This document shows, in pieces, positions 7,982 through 16,556 of a DNA stretch of 64,000 nt. A program made the translations under genes and the position numbers. The stretch covers positions 1,550,001 to 1,614,000 of the forward strand of contig NZ_CP117883.1 of NCBI RefSeq assembly GCF_028736215.1, read 5' to 3'. The first letter of the stretch is position 1. Each line of letters starts with the position of its first letter. This DNA is from Mucilaginibacter sp. KACC 22773. Its GTDB lineage: Bacteria; Bacteroidota; Bacteroidia; Sphingobacteriales; Sphingobacteriaceae. The notes under the pieces are model-generated. The model had not been told where the DNA came from, did not search any database, and saw only the letters and a list, made by a program, of their open reading frames with translations.

Positions 7982-9703
7982 TTATTTTTTTTGTATAAAG
8001 CAGTTTTGGGGCGTATATTCTTTTGCGTTGACCATCCATTGGCTTCCTTCCGGCACAAAACCCAGGTTATGATAATGATCTTTTACCATGGCGTTTTTGG
8101 GTGTAGGTAAATATTCTCCCTTTAACCATGTGTAATCATTTTGCCTTGCAAAAACAATAATGGTATTCAATATAAAAATTTCCATCCCCCTTTTTAACAC
8201 CCTGCAACTCATTAGCCAGGTATCAATAAACAGCACATCGTTACTTTCTTTTTTTAGTATAATTACGGCTATAAGGCCGTTATCCCCAAATTTATCTGCT
8301 AAGGTAAACGAGAAGCTAAAAATGCTTTCATGCCCAATCATTGCTGCTATATCGGCATCGGTATACCTCACCGTTCGCAGATTAAACTGGTTTGATCGTT
8401 GCGACAACTGGGAAACCCTGGGCGTGTTAAATTTATTAAAAGGTTCAACTATCGAAACCATATCAAGGCTCTGTAAAAAGTCAGCCTCATTGGTATATCC
8501 TGCTTGTGCTACTGTGCGTTTAGCCTCAACCTGGTATTTCTTTGTTCGCTCTATGTCTTCATTTGAATAGGATGCCGTTTCAAAAAGGTTTAATGCATAT
8601 AAATACTCCAGGTAATCGGCAGGGTCTTCGGGCAGTTCGGGTACAGTAATGCCGGGGATATTATCCCGCACCATGGCCCTTTCAAATGGGTTGTCATCTA
8701 AAAAAACCATGGTGTCAAACCCAATGTTCAATACAGCCTGTATCTTTCGGATGTTATCTGCTTTATTGTCCCAATTGGCCATAAAAACTGCAATATCATC
8801 CAGGTGCAATACCATGTCCGGGTGTTTTGCAAAAGGCTCCATCGCTGTCTCTTGCGTGTTTTTACTACAAACGGCAATGATTATTCCGCGGTTTTTAAGC
8901 TTTTTTATCCAATATTGAAATTCTGTAAATGCCTTGCCGATGCCGATATTGCCTACCTGGATATTTTCTAACCCATCGTCGCCAATGACGCCACCCCACA
9001 TGGTATTGTCAAGGTCAACAATCAGGCACTTTTTAAATTTCCCCCATATCGCTCCTATCAAATCAACTGTTCTGGCGGCAACCAATGGCAAAACGTCAAT
9101 GCTCAAAACCATCTCGGTATTAATATACACTGATGTTTGAAACATGGCCGGTTTGCCCACCTGGTTTTGAATGGCCGACATATCGCATAAATAAAAGTTG
9201 ACGTTTTCTGCGGCGTATATCATCAACTCATAATTCAGCTTACGCAACTGAAACAAAAAAGATTGCTCCAGTTTATTGGCATAACTGCCAAATATGGCAT
9301 CATCAATTTCGGTGTAGTTGTAATAAATAATCCGGGCTTTCGAGTTGTTATTTATTGCCGAGTGTAGTTTATCAATTAATGCCATCTGATCTTCGGCAAG
9401 GCAATGGTATTGTTGTGTGTTTAATTTGCCGTATTTGCCAAGTAACTTATGTGCCGATTGAAATATTATAATAACCTGGGGGGCAAATTGATACAACTCA
9501 GATGTTGGGTCAAAAACCTGGCGCTCCACCTGGTTAAAATCGGCCTCCCACATTTGAAGGTCAAAGCCTTGGTCAAACCCTGTGCCGCGTAAGGCTGTTA
9601 ATAAAAATTGGGTCGCGGTGTCGCCCAATAACGCAACTTTAATAGGTGGTAACGTTGAAATGTTATTCTTTAAATTTTTTTTTAACTCCGAAAAAACCTT
9701 CAT
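7982..9703 (-). CDS. FkbH-like HAD-IIIC family protein
   Basis: This 573-residue protein has three parts: an N-terminal SGNH-like region (about 20-200), a HAD-IIIC phosphatase domain (about 222-360) and a C-terminal GNAT-like domain (about 430-570). HAD motifs are D230-L-D232-N-T, Ser280 in 'CSKN', and D336-D337 in 'FLDDNPFER'. Characterised FkbH-type enzymes take 1,3-bisphosphoglycerate, dephosphorylate it and load a glyceryl unit on a carrier protein as a thioester. With the adjacent carrier, MBOAT and SGNH genes, the likely role here is to charge the carrier with glycerate or a related C3 acid for transfer to a cell-surface glycan. The acyl unit is inferred, not seen. Confidence 0.85.
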   Translation of the reverse strand: MKVFSELKKNLKNNISTLPPIKVALLGDTATQFLLTALRGTGFDQGFDLQMWEADFNQVERQVFDPTSELYQFAPQVIIIFQSAHKLLGKYGKLNTQQYHCLAEDQMALIDKLHSAINNNSKARIIYYNYTEIDDAIFGSYANKLEQSFLFQLRKLNYELMIYAAENVNFYLCDMSAIQNQVGKPAMFQTSVYINTEMVLSIDVLPLVAARTVDLIGAIWGKFKKCLIVDLDNTMWGGVIGDDGLENIQVGNIGIGKAFTEFQYWIKKLKNRGIIIAVCSKNTQETAMEPFAKHPDMVLHLDDIAVFMANWDNKADNIRKIQAVLNIGFDTMVFLDDNPFERAMVRDNIPGITVPELPEDPADYLEYLYALNLFETASYSNEDIERTKKYQVEAKRTVAQAGYTNEADFLQSLDMVSIVEPFNKFNTPRVSQLSQRSNQFNLRTVRYTDADIAAMIGHESIFSFSFTLADKFGDNGLIAVIILKKESNDVLFIDTWLMSCRVLKRGMEIFILNTIIVFARQNDYTWLKGEYLPTPKNAMVKDHYHNLGFVPEGSQWMVNAKEYTPQNCFIQKK

Positions 9704-9996
9704 TTACGATGCCTGATAAAGCGTTGCTAAATATAAAAACTTATTTTAAATAGTTATTTTGCTAAATAATGCTTTTAAGGCTTCATGGATATAAATGGTT
9801 ACTTACTAATTCCATAAGCAATTTATTGCTGATAAATAATTCTGTAGCAAATTTGTGTTTTTTAAAATTGAAACAGCTTTGTTACGTAAAAAGCTATTTG
9901 TTATTGGTTTTTTAACCTTGCCTAACAATATGTTAACGTTAGGTTTATTTAATCATTAAACCGCCGGGGTTTCTTTGCAGGGATTTTTAATCCCCC
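9704..9996. promoter_or_regulatory. divergent control region between the FkbH cassette and the TonB receptor
   Basis: This 293 bp AT-rich gap lies between divergent genes. Visible elements are a direct repeat TTTGTTA at 9878-9884 and 9897-9903 (19 bp start to start) and a 6 bp inverted repeat CCTAAC (9921-9926)/GTTAGG (9938-9943). They lie 54-119 bp before the receptor gene. Direct repeats with short spacing are the form of PhoB-type boxes, but the sequence does not match the enterobacterial Pho box, so this is only a candidate operator. Confidence 0.4.
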
Positions 9997-12780
9997 ATGA
10001 TAATGAAGAAACTCCTACCCCTATTAATTATCTTCCAGTTTGCTATCAGCAGTTTTGCTTTTGCAAGTGGAACGATTAAAGGAACCGTTACCGACAGAAA
10101 AACAGGCGAGCCACTGGTTGGTGCCACCGTTAAATTAAAAAGCAAAGATAAAGGTTTCAAAGCGTCAACCGGCGTTGGCCTTGATGGTACTTTTGTATTT
10201 AAAAATGTACCCGCGGGTAATTACGAAGTTGAGGCAGACTACATTTCTTTTGAAGATGATGAAGCCAATGTAACCGTGCAGGATGGCGGTATAACAAACG
10301 TTAAATTATCTTTAAAAACAAAAGAACACGCCTTAAACGAAGTAGCCATAAATGGCCGCGCCGATAAAAGTACAGATCAGTCGGCCACCACTGCCCAGCG
10401 CAGGTCGCCGGCTTTGTTAAATGTGGTATCGGCACGCACCATTGAAGCATCACCCGATATTACCATAGCTAATGTTACCCAACGTGTATCGGGTGTATCG
10501 GTTGACCGCAGCACCAACGGCGAGGCACAATACGCTATCATTCGCGGTATGGATGCGCGTTACCAGTATACATTGGTAAATGGTGTTAAAATCCCCAGTC
10601 CCGATAATAAAAACCGTTATGTACCGCTTGATATTTTCCCGGCAGATATTGTCGACCGTTTAGACGTTTCCAAATCGCTTACGGCAAATATGGAAGGCGA
10701 TGCTATTGGCGGCGCCATAAACCTGGTGTTGAAAGACGCGCCGGATGATTTTACCGTTCGTGCCAACCTGGGCACGGGTTTGGCGGCCAACTTTTTTAAC
10801 AAAGGCTTTACCAAATTTGATCATAGCGGTAGCTTACAAACCTCGCCACGTGCCGATGGCCGCATAGCTACCGGTGCCGATTTTACAACCGCTCCATTTC
10901 ATTATAGCGAAAACAAGGTGCCTTTAGCTACTATAGCTGGCTTAAGCATAGGCGGCCGCAGCGCCAATAAAAAGTTTGGGGCCTTATTATCTTTAAGCTA
11001 TCAAAATACGTACAGGCAAACCAATGGTACATTTTTTAGTACCGAGGTTAACCCCGCAAATAACGAGCCGCTGGTTACCGATATTGAAAAACGTAATTAC
11101 AACATCCAGCAACAGCGTACGGGTGTTATTACCAAGTTTGATTACCGTATCAACAATGCCAATAAGATTACCCTCGACCTGGATTATATCAACCTTGCCC
11201 AAAATACCTACAGGTTTAGCTCGGATACCAGTTTAGAACTTGGCCGCGCAGGTATTGGCACCGGCCGTGTAGGCCAAACCTACCGCAGCGACAGGACAAT
11301 ACAAACCATAAAAAACGGCAATTTACATGGCGACCATAGGCTAAACGATAACTTCAGCATTAACTGGACGGCTGTTTACTCAAAAGCTACCGCCAATGAG
11401 CCCGATAGGGCCGAACTTAACCTGAATACCGGCCGTAACGTTCAATCAGACGGTACTATTGTACAGGCCCCTTTTACTTTTGATGCCAATAAAGCCCAGA
11501 GCCGCACATTCACCAAAAACTCTGATGAGGACAAAACAGGCTTCCTGAACTTTATTTATACACCAACTTTGTTCGATACTAAATTTGAATTAAGCGCAGG
11601 TGGTATGTACCGCGATAAAACAAGGCACAGCAGCTACGATGAGTACGACCTGAGGCCAGGCGCCGCAAACACGGCCCAAACTTTTAACGGCAATGTTGAT
11701 TTAAACACTTTCGATTTATTTAACACCCAGGGCACGCCAACCAATGCGCTTAATTACGATTTTACCGAAAAGGTTGGCGCCGGATATGGCCAGGTTAAGT
11801 TTACCACAGGTAAATTATTAACTATTGCCGGCTTAAGGTATGAGCATACCAGCCAGGCCTGGCATACGCAGGCTGACGCTTCGGTAGAAGGTAAAGACGG
11901 AACAATCAGATATTATGATTTACTACCAAGCCTAAACTTTAAATATCAGTTTAATGAAAAGCAGGATCTGCGCCTGTCGTATTACTCGGCCATCAGTCGT
12001 CCAAACTTTTATGAGCTGGTGCCGCATACAGCCGGCGACCCGGATGCACTTTATGACGAATTAGGCAACCCGAACCTGAAACGTATCACCGCCGAAAACT
12101 TCGACTTACGTTACGAGTTATTCCCTAAAGCGCTTGACCAGTTATTGGTTGGTGTGTTTTACAAATCAATAAACAACCCGGTTGAATACGCCATCGAAAA
12201 ATCGGGAACAAGCTACGTATTAAGGCCGGAAAACTTTGGCAATGCCCACAACTACGGCTTTGAGGTTGATTACACCAAATATTTCAGAAGTTTTGGTATC
12301 CGTGCAAACTACACCTACACCAACTCTAAAATAACAACAGATAAAGAAGAAGATTATCGTAACGACCAGGGACAGGTAACACACCGTACTGTGCAACAAA
12401 CGCGTTCGTTACAGGGCCAGTCAAAAAATATTGGTAACCTTTCATTACTGTATCGCAGCGTTAAAAACGGGCTTAATGCACAGTTGTCATTTGTATACAC
12501 CGGTGCAAGGTTAAATACCGTATCGCCATATCTTAATAACGATATCTGGCAAAAAGGTTTTACAACGCTTGATCTATCGGCCGATAAACGCTTGTTTGGC
12601 AACCTGTACGTATATGCTAAGGCAACCAACCTGTTGAATACCCCCTATGAATTAGAGATCAGGAGGCCTTACCCAACAGATGCGGTAAATGTTGAACTGC
12701 AAAAAGCGGGCGAAAACACAGCTGTACGTAAAGACCTTTACAAACAATATTACATACTTGGTTTACGGTATAAATTATAA
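9997..12780 (+). CDS. TonB-dependent outer-membrane receptor
   Basis: This 927-residue receptor has a signal peptide (residues 1 to about 23, ending AFA). A carboxypeptidase-regulatory-like beta-sandwich (about 24-105) comes next, then a plug domain (about 120-250, with 'YAIIRGMDARYQYTLVNGVKIPS' split by the window's usual TonB-plug pattern) and a 22-strand barrel ending 'YYILGLRYKL'. It lacks the STN domain and the SusC hallmarks, so it is a classical receptor rather than a SusC. The next gene begins on the last base of its stop codon (TAATG), so receptor and surface lipoprotein are translationally coupled. Met at 9997 or 10003 could start it. The ligand is unknown, but the downstream phosphatase suggests a phosphorylated substrate. 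Confidence 0.93.
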   Translation: MIMKKLLPLLIIFQFAISSFAFASGTIKGTVTDRKTGEPLVGATVKLKSKDKGFKASTGVGLDGTFVFKNVPAGNYEVEADYISFEDDEANVTVQDGGITNVKLSLKTKEHALNEVAINGRADKSTDQSATTAQRRSPALLNVVSARTIEASPDITIANVTQRVSGVSVDRSTNGEAQYAIIRGMDARYQYTLVNGVKIPSPDNKNRYVPLDIFPADIVDRLDVSKSLTANMEGDAIGGAINLVLKDAPDDFTVRANLGTGLAANFFNKGFTKFDHSGSLQTSPRADGRIATGADFTTAPFHYSENKVPLATIAGLSIGGRSANKKFGALLSLSYQNTYRQTNGTFFSTEVNPANNEPLVTDIEKRNYNIQQQRTGVITKFDYRINNANKITLDLDYINLAQNTYRFSSDTSLELGRAGIGTGRVGQTYRSDRTIQTIKNGNLHGDHRLNDNFSINWTAVYSKATANEPDRAELNLNTGRNVQSDGTIVQAPFTFDANKAQSRTFTKNSDEDKTGFLNFIYTPTLFDTKFELSAGGMYRDKTRHSSYDEYDLRPGAANTAQTFNGNVDLNTFDLFNTQGTPTNALNYDFTEKVGAGYGQVKFTTGKLLTIAGLRYEHTSQAWHTQADASVEGKDGTIRYYDLLPSLNFKYQFNEKQDLRLSYYSAISRPNFYELVPHTAGDPDALYDELGNPNLKRITAENFDLRYELFPKALDQLLVGVFYKSINNPVEYAIEKSGTSYVLRPENFGNAHNYGFEVDYTKYFRSFGIRANYTYTNSKITTDKEEDYRNDQGQVTHRTVQQTRSLQGQSKNIGNLSLLYRSVKNGLNAQLSFVYTGARLNTVSPYLNNDIWQKGFTTLDLSADKRLFGNLYVYAKATNLLNTPYELEIRRPYPTDAVNVELQKAGENTAVRKDLYKQYYILGLRYKL

Positions 12781-14174
12781 TGACATTACAGATGAAAAGC
12801 TTAAACAAAATATTTTCCGCATGCCTTATGCTGTTAGCGCTAAGTGCATGCCATAAAGCCGAACTGGCAATTATTTCGCCACCATTGCACCAGGTGAGTA
12901 ACGGTATCACTTCTGATACCCTTAAAGGGGCCGTAAAAGGCACTATGCTCAGCGGTAAAACTTATTACTTCAGCAGCGATATTACTGTAAATGAGGGCGA
13001 CACCCTGCAAATGGAGGCCGGTGTAAAGCTGATAGCCATAGGCGATGGTAAAACCTACCAAACGGCGCCCGAAATTATCATGCACGGTACTTTTATCAGC
13101 CTGGGTACAAAGGATGAACCCAACTATATAACCGTACAAAATGCCGATACCTATCACACCGAGGCGAACGCGCAAAACTATACCAACGTTTTTAAAGGAT
13201 ACTGGGGTGGTATTGTTTGCTGGCCCGACCCTTCATCGAAAAGCGCTACCCCAGGCGGCGATCTGATTATTAAATGGACACACCTTGAATTTGCGGGTGG
13301 CCCTGCAAGCGGTAACGAAACTGGCATTTACTCCAGCGGCGACCCCAGGTATATCATTTATTTTGCCAACATCAACAGGAACTTTATTTTAGAAGATTCA
13401 TGGGTGTTTGGCGCGAAGGATGATGCCATCAGGGTAGCAGGCGGCAAGATTAGCGTAATGCGAAATACCTTTGAACTTTGCGGACAATCAGGAGGCGAGT
13501 TTTTTAATATGAAAAGCGGCACCGTGGGCGATTTGGCTTATAACTTTATGATAGGTGCTGCTACCAACGCTTTAAAGGCATCTGATGCCGGTAGCTCGGG
13601 CACTCAAACCAATGTTAACATGTACAACAATACCCTGGTTAACTGCGGTTTCAGGCAAACAAAATCTGGCCGTGGGGGCTCTATCAATTTTGAAAAGGCG
13701 GCACGGGGAACAGTTTATAATAACATTATTGCCAACTGCCGGTTCGGCCTGCGTTTAACCGGCGATGCGGATTTAATTAACATTAAGTACAACAATCAAT
13801 ATTATTACGGACAAACCCAAAAAATAGTCGACCTGTTTAATGCAGCTGATGGCGTATCCACTTTTCAATCGGCTGATGTGCATTCAACCACGCCAAAAGA
13901 TAATGATCCCTCATTTTATGGCTATGATCTTAGTGCTTTTGATTATACAGCCAACCCTGGCCCGATGACGGTGTCATTACAGACACCGGCCGCGGTAATG
14001 GTTGGTACATCAAACTTCAGGTTAAAATCGACATCGAAAGCGCTTAAAGCGGGCAAAACTGATTTTACACCAATGCACGCGGTAACTGCAACCGGTACTT
14101 ACGGTACGAATATTACCCCTCCGGGTAAAGATGCCGGCGCTTATCAGAATGATTTTACAGGTAACCAGCATTAA
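12780..14174 (+). CDS. surface lipoprotein with right-handed beta-helix repeats
   Basis: This 464-residue protein has a lipoprotein signal with lipobox LSAC (Cys24). The body shows the repeating short strands and Asn/Gly turns of a parallel beta-helix ('NINRNFILEDSWVFGAKDDAIRV', spaced over about residues 60-340, is the clearest run). The start overlaps the receptor stop codon by one base, and a second Met lies 4 codons in. Receptor-coupled lipoproteins in Bacteroidota usually sit on the cell surface and capture ligand for the barrel. Beta-helix proteins often bind or cleave polysaccharide, but I see no catalytic motif. The family cannot be named from sequence alone. Confidence 0.75.
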   Translation: MTLQMKSLNKIFSACLMLLALSACHKAELAIISPPLHQVSNGITSDTLKGAVKGTMLSGKTYYFSSDITVNEGDTLQMEAGVKLIAIGDGKTYQTAPEIIMHGTFISLGTKDEPNYITVQNADTYHTEANAQNYTNVFKGYWGGIVCWPDPSSKSATPGGDLIIKWTHLEFAGGPASGNETGIYSSGDPRYIIYFANINRNFILEDSWVFGAKDDAIRVAGGKISVMRNTFELCGQSGGEFFNMKSGTVGDLAYNFMIGAATNALKASDAGSSGTQTNVNMYNNTLVNCGFRQTKSGRGGSINFEKAARGTVYNNIIANCRFGLRLTGDADLINIKYNNQYYYGQTQKIVDLFNAADGVSTFQSADVHSTTPKDNDPSFYGYDLSAFDYTANPGPMTVSLQTPAAVMVGTSNFRLKSTSKALKAGKTDFTPMHAVTATGTYGTNITPPGKDAGAYQNDFTGNQH

Positions 14175-14192
14175 GCCTAAAGCCCCTCTAAA

Positions 14193-14252
14193 TCTCCCCC
14201 CGGTTGGGGAGACTGTTAATTAGTATTTCTGAGCCCTCCCTTTTAGGGAGGG
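14193..14252. repeat. two GC-rich hairpins between lipoprotein and phosphatase genes
   Basis: TCTCCCC (14193-14199) pairs with GGGGAGA (14206-14212), and CCCTCCC (14234-14240) pairs with GGGAGGG (14246-14252). The surrounding words (GCCCCTCTAAATCTCCCCC) are a common dispersed palindrome in Bacteroidota genomes, as far as I recall. They could partly terminate the receptor-lipoprotein transcript or stabilise its 3' end. Confidence 0.65.
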
Positions 14253-14269
14253 TTTGTTAATTTGAACCC

Positions 14270-15607
14270 ATGAAAAAAGCTTTCTTATATCTTCTGCTCA
14301 TTTCTGTATCAGCTTTCAATGCTCATGCCCAGGATTGTGGTACCGCTTTTTTAGGCACCAAAACCTTGTATAAAGTGCCGCTTGCCAAATATACACCTGC
14401 GCCAAAAGGTTACCGGCCGGTGTTTATTAATCACGTGGGCAGGCACGGGGCAAGGCATTTAACTAAGGATGTAAATACCACTGCTATATACGTCATTTTA
14501 TTAAAGGCCGATAGCGCAGGCATGCTTACCGAAAAAGGCAGGTTGCTTAAACAAATGGTGCTTAACCTGCAAAAGGTAGAGAAAGGAAACACCAAATCCA
14601 TATCTGCCGAGGGCCGTACCGAATTACAGCAAATAGGGGATAGGATGTATCGAAACTACAGCAACATATTTGCCGGCCATCCCAAATTAAAAGTAACAAT
14701 CACCAAAGAGGTACGCACTAAACAAAGCGCCGATGCTTTTTTGTCGGGGTTGAAGGCGGGTTTAAAAGATTCGGCTCAGATAACGGAGGCCAATGATGAC
14801 TTAAACCTGCGGTTTTACGATGAATCGCCGGCTTATACAGCTTATAAAGACGGCGACGATTGGGAAAAATACAAAGCTATTATTGCCAAAGCCGAACATA
14901 TTGAAGAGATCAACAAAAATATTATCGCCAAATTTTTCACGCCTGATTTTGTGAAAGTACAGGATAAAAAATGGGCTGATAAAATAGTAAGTGATATCTG
15001 GGGGTTTGCAACTATAGTATATTCGTTAAAGGAAGAAATCAACCAAAAGGGCATCGATCCCAAAGATCTTGACTTTACCCACTTTTTTTCCTGTGATGAG
15101 CTAAAAGCTTTGGGGCGCGCCGATGCCGCTGAAGATTTTTTGGTAAAAGGCCCCGGTATAAAACCCAATGGCATCCAGGTAAGTATAGCTGCGCCTTTAT
15201 TAGCCAATTTTATAACCACCAGCGATGATTTTATAAAAACCGGAGCAATTAGCGCCAACCTCCGTTTTGCCCATGCCGAAACTATTTCGCCTTTTGCGGC
15301 ATTGTTGGTAATTAAAGGCGCCGATAAGGTATCGCCAAACATTAACCAGTTTGATGCCAATTGGCGGGCTTCAAACGTAGCCCCGCTAAGCTCAAATATC
15401 CAATGGATATTTTATAAAAAAAGGGGATCGGCAAGTTACCTTGTCAAGATACTACTAAACGAGAAGGAAGCGCATATCAGCGGGTTAAAAACAGGTTTCC
15501 CATATTACAAATGGGCCGATATACGCCAATTGTATATGACCAAACTTGCCATGCTAAATTACAAACCGGGCGACGATGCTGCTGCGTTTTTAAAGGAGTT
15601 AAAATAG
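14270..15607 (+). CDS. histidine-type acid phosphatase, MINPP/phytase-like
   Basis: This 445-residue exported protein has a signal peptide (residues 1-20, ending AHA, then Gln). The phosphohistidine motif is R58-H59-G60-A61-R62-H63, and the proton-donor motif is H335-A336-E337. An HAE rather than HD donor is the mark of the multiple inositol polyphosphate phosphatase group, which includes secreted Bacteroides phytases. The enzyme should dephosphorylate inositol phosphates or similar esters in the periplasm or outer membrane vesicles. It lies 95 bp after the receptor/lipoprotein pair on the same strand, suggesting a phosphate-scavenging locus. Other histidine phosphatase substrates remain possible. 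Confidence 0.85.
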   Translation: MKKAFLYLLLISVSAFNAHAQDCGTAFLGTKTLYKVPLAKYTPAPKGYRPVFINHVGRHGARHLTKDVNTTAIYVILLKADSAGMLTEKGRLLKQMVLNLQKVEKGNTKSISAEGRTELQQIGDRMYRNYSNIFAGHPKLKVTITKEVRTKQSADAFLSGLKAGLKDSAQITEANDDLNLRFYDESPAYTAYKDGDDWEKYKAIIAKAEHIEEINKNIIAKFFTPDFVKVQDKKWADKIVSDIWGFATIVYSLKEEINQKGIDPKDLDFTHFFSCDELKALGRADAAEDFLVKGPGIKPNGIQVSIAAPLLANFITTSDDFIKTGAISANLRFAHAETISPFAALLVIKGADKVSPNINQFDANWRASNVAPLSSNIQWIFYKKRGSASYLVKILLNEKEAHISGLKTGFPYYKWADIRQLYMTKLAMLNYKPGDDAAAFLKELK

Positions 15608-15705
15608 CTTTTTGTACGCTCGGTACCCGCAGCCGTTACCCCAGGGATTAAGTTAACTTCTTCAGTTTTTTTATGTCCTTTTTGGCCTGCGGGTAAATTA
15701 CAAGT

Positions 15706-15733
15706 ACAAAAAAGCCCCCTTATCCAGGAGGCT
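15706..15733 (-). terminator. terminator of the small heat-shock gene
   Basis: Read leftward, AGCCTCC (15733-15727) pairs with GGGGGCT (15719-15713) with one mismatch, followed by a T6 run (complement of the A-run around 15708-15713). It lies 24 bp past the hsp20 stop codon. Confidence 0.75.
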
Positions 15734-15756
15734 CTTAAACTATAAATCAGAACATG

Positions 15757-16197
15757 TTATTTAATTTCAATTTGCCTGCTTACAGATTTGGCTTCTTCTT
15801 TTTTGGCAATGTTTACCTTAAGTACGCCATCGGTGTAAGTAGCTTCAATGCGATTGTCATCTGCGCTTTCAGGAAGGGTAAATGATCTCACGAATGAGCT
15901 ATAACTGTACTCGCGTTTGCTGTAATTTTTTTTCTCGTTATTGCTTTCTGACAATTGTTCAACAGAAATGCTCAATACATTGCGGTCAAGGTTTAGTTTA
16001 AAATCTTCTTTTTTTAAGCCGGGTGCAGCCAGTTCAATATGGTAGTTTTCGGCTGTTTCGCTAATGTTAGCGGCAGGCACGCGGGCCACCATACGGTCGT
16101 TTAAAAAAGTGTCGTTAAAAATGGAATCAAAAACGTCATTAAAGCCTGGCAGTAATGAGTTGCTCCTTTTTTCGGGATTAAATTTAACCAATGTCAT
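15757..16197 (-). CDS. small heat-shock protein, Hsp20/alpha-crystallin family
   Basis: This 146-residue ATP-independent chaperone holds unfolding proteins. The alpha-crystallin domain spans about residues 40-135, with the 'APGLKKEDFKLNLDRNVLSI' strand pair and the G-x-L segment 'GVLKVNI' near the end. The C-terminal tail 'SRQIEIK' contains the I-x-I anchor used in oligomer assembly. Unlike most genes in the window it has a strong Shine-Dalgarno sequence (see 16205-16210), consistent with high expression on demand. It is a single gene with its own terminator. Confidence 0.95.
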   Translation of the reverse strand: MTLVKFNPEKRSNSLLPGFNDVFDSIFNDTFLNDRMVARVPAANISETAENYHIELAAPGLKKEDFKLNLDRNVLSISVEQLSESNNEKKNYSKREYSYSSFVRSFTLPESADDNRIEATYTDGVLKVNIAKKEEAKSVSRQIEIK

Positions 16198-16204
16198 AGG
16201 TTGT

Positions 16205-16210
16205 CCTCCT
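16205..16210 (-). promoter_or_regulatory. strong ribosome-binding site of hsp20
   Basis: The complement of 16205-16210 reads AGGAGG, 7 nt before the ATG at 16197. Neighbouring genes show mostly AT-rich leaders without such a site, so this one stands out. The rest of the 359 bp gap up to 16556 holds A/T-rich sequence and the terminator hairpins listed next. Confidence 0.75.
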
Positions 16211-16460
16211 AAATAAATTTAATGATTGAACTTGTAATTAATTAAACTTCAGAACTTCGCGTTCTGATAATAACCCAACAAGTAAAATGCCAGAAGCTAA
16301 AGCGGCTTAACCGACTGAAAAAATTTCATATTCTGTGAAAAAATTGCAGGTTATGGCTGTCACAAATTCAAATATAACGCGGGTTATTCATTACCGTCCA
16401 TAAATAATCTAAATCAAATATTAGGAGCCTATCCCAATAGCCCCTCCTAAAAACACAAAA

Positions 16461-16533
16461 TCCCGGATGAAACCACATCCGGGACTTGTATATTAACTAC
16501 TTTGCCAACAGGGCACCCCGATAATTATCGGGG
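16461..16533 (-). terminator. hairpins after the SusC/SusD operon
   Basis: The first hairpin met by leftward transcription is the perfect 18 bp palindrome CCCCGATAATTATCGGGG (16516-16533), 23 bp past the SusD stop. The second is TCCCGGATG (16461-16469)/CATCCGGGA (16476-16484), followed leftward by TTTTGTGTTTTT. The second has the form of an intrinsic terminator. Confidence 0.75.
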
Positions 16534-16556
16534 CGGCGCCGTAGGGGGTTATGTCA

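Noticed and set aside
9878..9903. Pho box upstream of the TonB receptor
   Set aside because: Only a TTTGTTA direct repeat is seen. Spacing and sequence do not match the enterobacterial Pho box, so it is reported only as an unnamed repeat.
14842..15360. 172-codon leftward open frame opposite the histidine phosphatase
   Set aside because: Antisense to a well-supported gene. The composition is Ser/Ala/Leu-rich with no fold pattern.
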